Assembly (NCBI GenBank): GCA_002350105.1
Contig: DEDT01000058.1
Location: forward strand, 1 to 26,422
DNA length: 26,422 nt
Source: Selenomonadaceae bacterium UBA2897
GTDB lineage: Bacteria; Bacillota; Negativicutes; Selenomonadales; Selenomonadaceae
Reading direction: 5' to 3'
The notes beneath the pieces are model-generated. The model did no database searches and was not told the origin of the DNA. It saw only the letters and a program-made list of their open reading frames with translations. Every line of letters starts with the position of its first letter. Position 1 is the first letter of the stretch. A program made the position numbers and the translations under genes. Positions 7,491 through 13,659 of the stretch are shown piece after piece.

Positions 7491-8750
7491 TTATGCGAAC
7501 AATTTGGGCAGATTGTTAATGAGCGTGTAACCGCCCATGTAAAGCATCATCGCGAAAATCAGCCAGCCAAAGGCAGTCATCCATTTCGGGTGATGATAGT
7601 CGCCGACGATACGTTTCATATTGGCTGCTACGAGCAGGACACCCAACGTAACCGGCAGAATCAGGCCATTGAGGGCACCGACGAGGATGAGCACCTTGAC
7701 GGGGCGGCCGATAAAGATGAACACGAGCGTCGAGAAAAGAATGAAGCCGATAATCGCGAGGCGATAATGTGCGTCAATCTTCTTGCTGAACGTGCGAATG
7801 AACGAAACGGACGTATAAGCAGCACCGATGACGGACGTGACCGCTGCGGCCCACATGACAACACCGAAGATTTTATAGCCCGCTTCACCGACGGAAAGGC
7901 GGAAAACGGACGCTGGCGGATTTGCCTGATCCAAGCTCAGTCCCTGAGAAATGACACCGAGCGTGGCGAGGAACAGGATGATGCGCATGATACCCGTGAT
8001 GGTAACACCGGTGACCGAGCTGCTCGTAATCTCTCTCAGGTGCTCCTTGCCCGTAATGCCGGCATCGATGAGACGATGCCCGCCGGCAAATGTGATATAG
8101 CCACCGACCGTGCCGCCAACCAGGGTGACGATGGACATCATATCGATGGTATCCGGCATGACACTTTTGAGGGCAGCCTCACCGACAGGAGGTGCGGAGG
8201 TAATCGCGACGTACAAGGTCAGCAGCACGATGGCGACACCAGCGATTTGCGTGAAACGATCCATGGCCCGCCCCGCCTCACGGGAGATAAAAATGCCAAT
8301 AGCGACGCAGGCGCTGATAGCTGCTCCTGCAGCCGGGGAAATGCCGAAAATGACGTTGAAGCCCAATCCTGCACCGCCAACGTTGCCGATATTGAAGGCC
8401 AGGCCGCCCATAACGACCAGTAAGGCAACGAAATAGCCAAGTCCTGGCAGGACCTCATTGGCGATATCCTGACCACGCTTACCCGTAACGGCGATAATGC
8501 GCCAGATATTGAGCTGCGCACCGATATCGATTACGATGGACATCAGGATGACGAAACCGAAGCTCGCTGCAAGCTTTTCCGTAAACACAGTTGTCTGTGT
8601 CAGAAAGCCCGGGCCAATCGCTGACGTAGCCATCAGGAAAGCCGCCCCCAAAAGCACGCTGAGCTGACTTTTCTTTGTCACCGGAGGCTTGGCCAAATCT
8701 GGGACCATCTTCGCTGCGCCACTACGCGTTGTTGTTAATGTTGCTGACAT
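7491..8750 (-). CDS. NRAMP-related membrane transporter (YcsG-like) lacking the metal motif
   Basis: This 419-aa inner-membrane protein has about 11 hydrophobic helices and the NRAMP/SLC11 fold signature GPGFL at residues 46-50. In true Mn/Fe transporters GPGFL is followed six residues later by DPGN, which binds the metal; here that position reads TEKL (57-60). The helix-6 Met-Pro-His motif is also absent (the region reads YITFAGGH). Metal transport is therefore unlikely. The gene keeps the B. subtilis ycsF-ycsG-ycsI-kipI-kipA order, so import of 5-oxoproline or a related acid is the best inference. The ATG at 8750 follows AAGGAGA. It is the second gene of the operon, 64 bp after pxpA. Confidence 0.88.
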   Translation of the reverse strand: MSATLTTTRSGAAKMVPDLAKPPVTKKSQLSVLLGAAFLMATSAIGPGFLTQTTVFTEKLAASFGFVILMSIVIDIGAQLNIWRIIAVTGKRGQDIANEVLPGLGYFVALLVVMGGLAFNIGNVGGAGLGFNVIFGISPAAGAAISACVAIGIFISREAGRAMDRFTQIAGVAIVLLTLYVAITSAPPVGEAALKSVMPDTIDMMSIVTLVGGTVGGYITFAGGHRLIDAGITGKEHLREITSSSVTGVTITGIMRIILFLATLGVISQGLSLDQANPPASVFRLSVGEAGYKIFGVVMWAAAVTSVIGAAYTSVSFIRTFSKKIDAHYRLAIIGFILFSTLVFIFIGRPVKVLILVGALNGLILPVTLGVLLVAANMKRIVGDYHHPKWMTAFGWLIFAMMLYMGGYTLINNLPKLFA

Positions 8751-8814
8751 AACGAATCATCTCCTTGAATGAAAGAATAATGATGAATCTCTATGCTCTC
8801 ACCTGAATAAGCAG

Positions 8815-9579
8815 TTAGACAAAATCGCCGCTTGCCGTGACCTGCACACCGGCATCTAAAAATGCCTGCCGGATATGCTGCGCAAAAGCAATGGCTTTTG
8901 GTGTATCACCATGGATACAAATCGTATCTGCTTTCACCTTAAGCACCTTGCCGCTCGCTGTCACGACCTCACCGTCCCGCGCCATCCGCAGTGCCTGAGC
9001 CGTTGCCTCTGCCTCATCCGCCAGTACCGCACCGGCCTGGCTCCTGGGCATGAGCGAACCGTCATCCATATACCGCCTGTCGGCAAATACCTCCGATGCC
9101 GATCGCAAGCGGACCTTCTCGGCGGCATGAATCAGTTCGCCGCCGGCCAGGCCATACAGGATGAGTCCCGGGTCAACGGCCTTCACCGCCATGGCTATCG
9201 CCTCTGCAAGTACATAGTCACGCGATGCCATATTGTATAGGGCACCGTGCGGCTTGACATGCTGGAGATGCGTTCCCGCCGCCTGGGCAAACGCGGCCAG
9301 CGCCCCCACCTGATACAACACTGCCGTGTAGGCCTCGCGCGGCGAGATTTTCATCTCCCGCCGTCCAAAACCAACGAGGTCGGGGAGTCCAGGATGTGCA
9401 CCGAGACGTGTTCCGCTATCCACGGCCAGACGTACCGTCTGCTCCATCACGAGCGGGTCGCCGGCATGGAAGCCACAGGCGATATTGGCTGATGTGATGA
9501 TGGGCAGAATAACATCGTCGTTTCCCAAATGGTAATTGCCAAAACTCTCGCCGAGATCGGAATTCATATCAATCTGCAT
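8815..9579 (-). CDS. pxpA: 5-oxoprolinase subunit A (PxpA, LamB/YcsF family)
   Basis: This cytosolic protein of about 254 aa with a TIM-barrel-like fold is the third part of the PxpABC 5-oxoprolinase, which hydrolyses 5-oxoproline (pyroglutamate) to glutamate using ATP. Family motifs occur in the usual order: NSDLGESFG at the N-terminus, ANIACGFHAGDP, GAHPGLPD, HVKPHGALYN, FADRRYMDDGSLMPR, and CIHGDTP near the C-terminus. I choose the ATG at 9579, eight bases after GAGG; GTG/ATG codons at 9588 and 9585 overlap the ribosome binding site. It is the first gene of the operon and lies directly behind a promoter and a terminator-like leader hairpin. Confidence 0.93.
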   Translation of the reverse strand: MQIDMNSDLGESFGNYHLGNDDVILPIITSANIACGFHAGDPLVMEQTVRLAVDSGTRLGAHPGLPDLVGFGRREMKISPREAYTAVLYQVGALAAFAQAAGTHLQHVKPHGALYNMASRDYVLAEAIAMAVKAVDPGLILYGLAGGELIHAAEKVRLRSASEVFADRRYMDDGSLMPRSQAGAVLADEAEATAQALRMARDGEVVTASGKVLKVKADTICIHGDTPKAIAFAQHIRQAFLDAGVQVTASGDFV

Positions 9580-9600
9580 GTGCATCACCTCGAGATAAAC

Positions 9601-9651
9601 AAAAAAGTCCCACTGCAGTATTCATAACATATATCTACTGCAAAAGGACTT
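9601..9651 (-). terminator. Leader terminator / attenuator candidate before pxpA
   Basis: On the minus strand AAGTCC pairs with GGACTT and GCAGTA with TACTGC. The 4-base stretch between them can pair by one U-A and two U-G with a single U-U mismatch. This gives a nearly continuous 16-bp helix with a 15-base loop, followed by a run of T. It lies between the promoter at 9701-9729 and the pxpA ribosome binding site. It may end amidohydrolase transcripts, act as an attenuator for the pxp operon, or both. Confidence 0.72.
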
Positions 9652-9700
9652 CATTGTCACATATTGCTATTAAATTCTTTATTTCTTCTATATGCTGTAA

Positions 9701-9729
9701 AGTATAGCACGCTATCAGTAGCTTGTAAA
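9701..9729 (-). promoter_or_regulatory. Sigma-A promoter of the pxp-acc operon
   Basis: TTTACA (9724-9729) and TATACT (9701-9706) on the minus strand with a 17-bp spacer. Transcription would start near 9694, giving a leader of about 115 bases that contains the hairpin at 9601-9651. Confidence 0.8.
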
Positions 9730-9746
9730 TACCTATTTGTGTAAAT

Positions 9747-10886
9747 TTATATGCGGATTAAAGCCTGCATCGCCAAAGCGGCCAAATAGGCCGCTGCCGG
9801 GCCGAGGGCGGCGGGGTCGACGCGGAAAGCCGGATTATGGTTGGCTGGCGATTTTCCCGTCCCCACGAGGACGAAGCAGCCCGGCAGCGTCGTCTGGTAA
9901 TAAGCGAAATCCTCGCCCGCCAGCGATACGGGTGCCGCTGCCACCGTGAGGCCCTGCGCTGCCGCCACCTCCCGCGCGCAATCGCTCCAGTGGGGCGTGT
10001 TATCCGTGGCGGGCGGCCCTGCGGTCCAGGCCACCTCCACGCTGCCGCCGAAGCTTTTGGCCTGCCCATCTGCGAGCTCACGCAGACGCTTTTCGATCAG
10101 GGCGCGATCCGCATTGTCGAGGCAGCGCACGGTGCCCTCCAGCTCTGCCACCGCCGGGATGACGTTCCAGGTATTGCCGCTGGTAAAGCGCGTGATGCTC
10201 ACGAGGTCGCGGTGCGCCGGGTCGATGTTGCGGCTGATGATGCTCTGCACCGCCAGCACAAAGGACGAGGCCATGACGATGGGGTCGACGCCCCGCTCAG
10301 GATGCGCGGCGTGCGTGCCCTTGCCCGTGAAGCGCAGAACGAATTTATCCACCGAGGCCGTCACCGCGCCTGCGCTCACGCCCACCGTCCCCACAGGGAA
10401 AAGCGGCGACGTATGCAAACCAAAGAGTGCCTGCACATCATCGAGCGCATGCGTGGCCAGCACATCGCGTGCGCCGCCCGGCGCCTCCTCCGCCGGCTGA
10501 AACACGATGCGCACCGTGCCCTGGAGCTCCTTTTCGTGCTGCTTGAGATAGAGCGCCGCCCCCAGCACGCTCGTCATGTGGAAATCATGACCGCAGGCAT
10601 GCATCACGCCCGGCTTCTCCGACGCATAGGCGAGCCCTGTCTGCTCCGTCACCGGCAGCGCATCGATATCCGCCCGCAGACCCACGACCGGCGCCTCACC
10701 CGTGCCAATCTCCGCCACGAGCCCCGTCTTCAGCGGCACCTCCAGCACGCGCACCCCCGCACGCGCCAGCGCCGCCCGCAGCCGCGCCGTCGTCCCCACC
10801 TCCTGATAAGAAAGCTCCGGATGCCGATGCAACCAATAAAACTCCTCCGTTATCTTCTGAATAATATCCTTACTAATCTGTAACAT
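9747..10886 (-). CDS. M20-family amidohydrolase / peptidase
   Basis: This 379-aa cytosolic metalloenzyme belongs to the M20D group (N-acyl-amino acid or peptide amidohydrolases such as HipO, AmhX and IAA-amino acid hydrolases). It shows LHRHPELSYQE near residue 19, GLRADIDALPV, the metal ligands MHACGHDFH at about 94-102, FQPAEEAPGGA, GLHTSP, the dimerisation-domain KGTHAAHPERGVDP, and GEDFAYY near the C-terminus. The ATG at 10886 follows AAGGGGGA. It sits upstream of the pxp operon on the same strand, but the pxp promoter and a terminator separate them. Release of amino acids, including pyroglutamyl or acyl-glutamate derivatives, for the pxp genes is possible but unproven. Substrate cannot be told from sequence. 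Confidence 0.9.
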   Translation of the reverse strand: MLQISKDIIQKITEEFYWLHRHPELSYQEVGTTARLRAALARAGVRVLEVPLKTGLVAEIGTGEAPVVGLRADIDALPVTEQTGLAYASEKPGVMHACGHDFHMTSVLGAALYLKQHEKELQGTVRIVFQPAEEAPGGARDVLATHALDDVQALFGLHTSPLFPVGTVGVSAGAVTASVDKFVLRFTGKGTHAAHPERGVDPIVMASSFVLAVQSIISRNIDPAHRDLVSITRFTSGNTWNVIPAVAELEGTVRCLDNADRALIEKRLRELADGQAKSFGGSVEVAWTAGPPATDNTPHWSDCAREVAAAQGLTVAAAPVSLAGEDFAYYQTTLPGCFVLVGTGKSPANHNPAFRVDPAALGPAAAYLAALAMQALIRI

Positions 10887-11026
10887 ACAATCCCCCTTGA
10901 ATTTCTTTGTCTACCGCTACGATACAGAAACAGTGATAATACAGTCATTCTCCTGGAAGTTTCGGTGTTTTCTTCAGACGCTTCAACGCATTGTTGGCAT
11001 AGGGTGGCAATAGATAGAGAATCGAT

Positions 11027-11395
11027 TTAGCCTACCTGATGCAAAGCATCGTTCCTGCTCAACAGGTAGAGGCAATATTGGTTCATGCTCATCCCCTCCT
11101 GTTTGGCATGTTCGGCCAGTGCGCGATGCAATGATTTGGGAATACGCAGTTTGAACTGCCCTGAATAATGCTTCTCGGCCTGCGGTTCGGGAATGGTAAG
11201 ACCATCCTCTAATGCTGCCATCAGCCACGCACGTTTTGCATCCTCAGCTTGCTCTAATGTCTCCTCCAAGGTATCACCACAGGTCAGACATCCCGGCAAT
11301 TCAGGGAAGCGAGCTGCGTAGCCTCCTTCTGCCTGATCTGGCACGATCTCCAACCGGTATGGCAGCCGCATATATTCTGCTAAAGTTTTGCTCAT
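11027..11395 (-). CDS. hicB: HicB-family antitoxin
   Basis: This 122-aa protein has the two parts of HicB. The N-terminal RNase-H-like partial fold carries YRLEIVPDQAEGGYAARFPELPGCLTCGDTLEE at about 13-46 (the consensus core is FPELPGC). The C-terminal ribbon-helix-helix DNA-binding domain carries FKLRIPKSLHRALAEHAKQ and GMSMNQYCLYLLS at about 82-113. HicB neutralises HicA and usually represses the operon. Its ATG overlaps the hicA stop (ATGA), so it is translationally coupled. The gene order hicA-hicB is the common one. Confidence 0.92.
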   Translation of the reverse strand: MSKTLAEYMRLPYRLEIVPDQAEGGYAARFPELPGCLTCGDTLEETLEQAEDAKRAWLMAALEDGLTIPEPQAEKHYSGQFKLRIPKSLHRALAEHAKQEGMSMNQYCLYLLSRNDALHQVG

Positions 11396-11643
11396 TTTTC
11401 TTCCTCCCTGCTATGTGCCAGCACAACATCACGCACCATCTCGACATATCCCTTCTTAATGGTGCCATGTCGCGGCAATGTAATCGGCATCTCTCCTGGT
11501 TTACGAAAAGTCACATGACTGCTTCCACCGCGCGTTTCTTTGGCTTCATATCCGTAATATGTCAGAATCTTTTTTATCTCCTCATAGCGTATGCCTTGTT
11601 CCAGCAGCAAGATTCTCGATAACAATTTTTCAAACCGTGACAT
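11392..11643 (-). CDS. hicA: HicA-family mRNA interferase toxin
   Basis: This 83-aa basic protein has the double-stranded-RNA-binding-like fold of HicA. The active-site histidine lies in RGGSSHVTFRKPG (His at about 43), followed by ITLPRHGTIKKGYVEMVRDVV, both diagnostic of the family. HicA cleaves mRNA and blocks translation until bound by HicB. It is slightly longer than minimal HicA toxins because of an N-terminal helical extension (MSRFEKLLSRILLLEQG). The ATG at 11643 follows GAGGT; a TTG just upstream is less likely. The pair has its own promoter and no mobile-element genes nearby. Confidence 0.92.
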   Translation of the reverse strand: MSRFEKLLSRILLLEQGIRYEEIKKILTYYGYEAKETRGGSSHVTFRKPGEMPITLPRHGTIKKGYVEMVRDVVLAHSREEEK

Positions 11644-11661
11644 CAACCCACCTCTTTATAT

Positions 11662-11691
11662 ATGATACCATATTTAACACCATAAAGACAA
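11662..11691 (-). promoter_or_regulatory. Probable hicAB promoter
   Basis: TTGTCT (11686-11691) and TATCAT (11662-11667) on the minus strand, spacer 18 bp, about 20 bases before the hicA start. The -35 box touches the large palindrome at 11691-11732. Confidence 0.65.
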
Positions 11692-11732
11692 GGCTGGTAA
11701 AATCTAAAATAGACTTTAGATTTTACCAGCCT
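11691..11732. repeat. 18-bp perfect inverted repeat next to the hicAB promoter
   Basis: AGGCTGGTAAAATCTAAA (11691-11708) pairs perfectly with TTTAGATTTTACCAGCCT (11715-11732) around a 6-base loop. It ends exactly at the hicAB -35 box and lies about 50 bp after the stop of the upstream membrane-protein gene. The 3' side on the minus strand is TTGTCTTT, a poor U-tract, so it could be a weak terminator, a HicB operator, or both. Confidence 0.75.
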
Positions 11733-11784
11733 GACAGTTATGATGTTGGGTAAATAATTCTTTTACAAAAACATAAAAAAACAA

Positions 11785-12399
11785 TTAGCGGTATTCCAGG
11801 TCGCGCGTGGCGTTGCGGACTTCCTCGCTGACGGGGAGCGTGGCCTCGTAGCGGCGGATGATGACGCTGGTCGTGAGCACGCCTGCGAGCAGCACGATAG
11901 CGGCGAGCAGGATGACGCGAGCGGCGTTGTCGTCGCTGTCGCTATCACCGCCGAAGAGACCGCCGAGGCCTTCCTGCACGGATTCCAGCGCCGGGCCGAA
12001 GCTGGTCACGGCGTTGTAGGCATTGTAGGCCGTCGCGAAGGTGTTCCAGCCCGCCACGCCGAGGTTCATGAGCGAACGCTCGCGCGCCGCACTAATCCAG
12101 GACTGAATCGTGATGATGATGGCCGAACCGAGCATCGGCACGACGAGCATCACGTACATGAGATTCAGCAGGACGTTGATCATCGCGGGCGGCAGATACC
12201 CAGCCGAACCGGCGATGAAGGCCACGATAACCGCGTAGACGTAAGTGAAGCCGACGGCCGACTGGATGGCACCAGCCCAGGCCAGGATGCGGACCCAGCC
12301 GCCGATGGCGCGGGACTCTGCCCAGATCTTACCGACATTTCTGGCGTTGAAGAAGCTGATGACGAGGTTCAGCACCAGCACAAGCAATAACATTCCCAT
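11785..12399 (-). CDS. Uncharacterised multi-pass membrane protein in the Mn-riboswitch operon (204 aa)
   Basis: I do not recognise a named family. The protein has hydrophobic segments at about residues 2-20, 38-62, 70-98 and 161-183. A soluble or amphipathic stretch lies between (about 100-150), ending in an acidic linker GGDSDSDD just before the last helix, and the C-terminal tail is charged (ATLPVSEEVRNATRDLEYR). The ATG at 12399 follows AAAGGAAG. It starts 31 bp after the terC-like gene on the same strand, with no promoter or terminator between them. It is therefore probably co-expressed under the Mn2+ riboswitch and may assist metal export or membrane homeostasis; the acidic cluster could bind cations. 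That role is inference. Confidence 0.75.
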   Translation of the reverse strand: MGMLLLVLVLNLVISFFNARNVGKIWAESRAIGGWVRILAWAGAIQSAVGFTYVYAVIVAFIAGSAGYLPPAMINVLLNLMYVMLVVPMLGSAIIITIQSWISAARERSLMNLGVAGWNTFATAYNAYNAVTSFGPALESVQEGLGGLFGGDSDSDDNAARVILLAAIVLLAGVLTTSVIIRRYEATLPVSEEVRNATRDLEYR

Positions 12400-12430
12400 A
12401 ATGGATGACTTCCTTTCTCTTATAGAGGAA

Positions 12431-13111
12431 TTAGTTGGCTGATTTTACTTTGCGGCTGCGATACCAGCCCACGGCACAGACAGCCACCGCGAGGATAGCG
12501 GGCAGGCCATGCGCAAGCCACGGCCCCGCGAGCGCCAGCAGCGTGCCGCCGAGTGCGTCGTCGGCGAGCATCATCTTGCCAGCCGTCCAGCCAATAATCG
12601 CCGCACCGACGTACATAATGAAGGGATAGCGGTCCATGAGGCGGCTCACAAGCGTGCTGCCGCCCACGACGATTGGGATACTGATGAGCAGGCCGATGAC
12701 GACGAGGCCGAAATGTCCCTCCGCTGCCCCAGCAATGGAGAGCACGTTGTCGAGACTCATGGTCGCGTCAGCGATGAGAATCGTACGGACAGCACCGATG
12801 AGGTTATCCGCTGCCTGAATCTCCTTGCTTTCCGCTGCTGGTGCCAGCAGGCCCACCGCGATGGGCAACAGGATGAGGCCACCTGCGAACTGCAGGTACG
12901 GGATCATGAGCAGCTGCACCGCGATAAACGTCAGGCCCAGGCGGATAAGTACCGCGCCCGCCGTGCCGATGAGGATAGCCTTCCTGCGCGCCGCCTCTGA
13001 CAGGCGGTTAGCGGCCATCGCAATGACGACGGCGTTGTCACCGGCCAGCGCCAGATCGAGGATGATGATCGAGCCCAGCGCCATGAAGAACTCCGCAGAA
13101 AATGTTTCCAT
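12431..13111 (-). CDS. TerC-family membrane protein (YjbE/YkoY type), probable Mn2+ exporter
   Basis: This 226-aa integral membrane protein has about seven helices. The two TerC signature motifs are present: LDLALAGDNAVVIAMA (Asp19, Asp25, Asn26) and ADATMSLDNVLSIAG (Asp115, Asp121, Asn122). These conserved acidic residues are thought to contact metal. TerC/YceF/YkoY-type proteins are linked to Mn2+ efflux or to loading Mn into exported enzymes. The gene sits directly behind a Mn2+-sensing riboswitch, which strongly supports a manganese role. The ATG at 13111 follows AAAGGTAGG. The next gene on the strand is the 204-aa membrane protein. Confidence 0.92.
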   Translation of the reverse strand: METFSAEFFMALGSIIILDLALAGDNAVVIAMAANRLSEAARRKAILIGTAGAVLIRLGLTFIAVQLLMIPYLQFAGGLILLPIAVGLLAPAAESKEIQAADNLIGAVRTILIADATMSLDNVLSIAGAAEGHFGLVVIGLLISIPIVVGGSTLVSRLMDRYPFIMYVGAAIIGWTAGKMMLADDALGGTLLALAGPWLAHGLPAILAVAVCAVGWYRSRKVKSAN

Positions 13112-13146
13112 AATGCCTACCTTTCTTTACCACCCGGCCGCAGATA

Positions 13147-13197
13147 TCAAAAGAGACTCTCACATGGTATCTGTCTCCAGGTATCATGCGAAAGTCT
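13147..13197 (-). terminator. Terminator of the Mn2+ riboswitch
   Basis: On the minus strand an 18-base arm beginning AGACTTTCGCATG (13180-13197) pairs with GATACCATGTGAGAGTCT (13154-13171), with two mismatches and two G-U pairs, and is followed by CTTTTGA. The 5' arm uses the 3' side of the riboswitch P1 stem, so ligand binding should prevent termination (an ON switch). Confidence 0.82.
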
Positions 13198-13285
13198 CAC
13201 CTATTGCTATGCAACGCCGATGCCAGCCGGTAAAGGCAGTGATTGTTGACACCGTCCGCGAGGTTACTCCCCTTCGCTATTCACT
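13188..13285 (-). promoter_or_regulatory. yybP-ykoY (Mn2+) riboswitch
   Basis: The minus strand carries the class signature: GCGAAGGGGAGTAACC at the 5' end, then GTCAACAATCACTGCC in the middle, then ACCGGCTGGCATCGG, and GGTGAGACTTTCGC at the 3' end. GCGAA and TTCGC form P1. It follows a consensus promoter and precedes a terminator and a terC-type gene, the best-known target of this Mn2+ sensor. Confidence 0.93.
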
Positions 13286-13295
13286 TCATGGTTGC

Positions 13296-13324
13296 AGTAT
13301 AGCAGGCCTGTGGGCGGATGTCAA
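13296..13324 (-). promoter_or_regulatory. Sigma-A promoter of the Mn-riboswitch operon
   Basis: TTGACA (13319-13324) and TATACT (13296-13301) on the minus strand, spacer 17 bp, placed so that the transcript begins just before the riboswitch. The stretch 13325-13513 beyond it is AT-rich and shows nothing else I can name. Confidence 0.85.
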
Positions 13325-13513
13325 GTAAAAAGTTTAAAAGTCTAAAAGCGACGCAATAATCCTTATCAATTGTTTCTGTCATTCAGGTACGTCTGTTTAT
13401 TCGTAGTTATACGCACTTGTGCTTTTGGCAGATATACTAGTCTAGAATAATATATTTGTTTTTATATAAAATACAGTATGTAACAAAAACTGTAAAAAAA
13501 TAGTAAAAAGCTA

Positions 13514-13541
13514 TTGACATGATACCTGTATACAGTATAAT
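13514..13541 (+). promoter_or_regulatory. Promoter of the MFS transporter gene with internal palindromic operator
   Basis: TTGACA (13514-13519) and TATAAT (13536-13541) with a 16-bp spacer. The spacer holds the perfect palindrome CTGTATACAG (13526-13535), directly against the -10 box. GTATAC-centred sites are typical of GntR/FadR-family repressors of sugar-acid genes. A leader of about 110 bases follows before the start codon. Confidence 0.82.
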
Positions 13542-13659
13542 AAAGCACATAACATTCAAGCGTCCACCAAATAAGGGCGGCAGAATGTTTGCGTCATTAT
13601 TCTTTACTTGTCGCAAGACAACATCTTTGCAAACTTTTGCAGAAAGAGAGGTATTGGTC

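Noticed and set aside
7491..8750. MntH-type manganese transporter linked to the Mn riboswitch nearby.
   Set aside because: The DPGN and Met-Pro-His metal motifs are missing and it belongs to the pxp operon, not to the riboswitch transcript.
10983..11228. An 81-codon minus-strand frame overlapping the hicB end.
   Set aside because: Out of frame with hicB and covering its ribbon-helix-helix domain; a faint gene-like tail after hicB (10955-11020) was noted but is too short to call.
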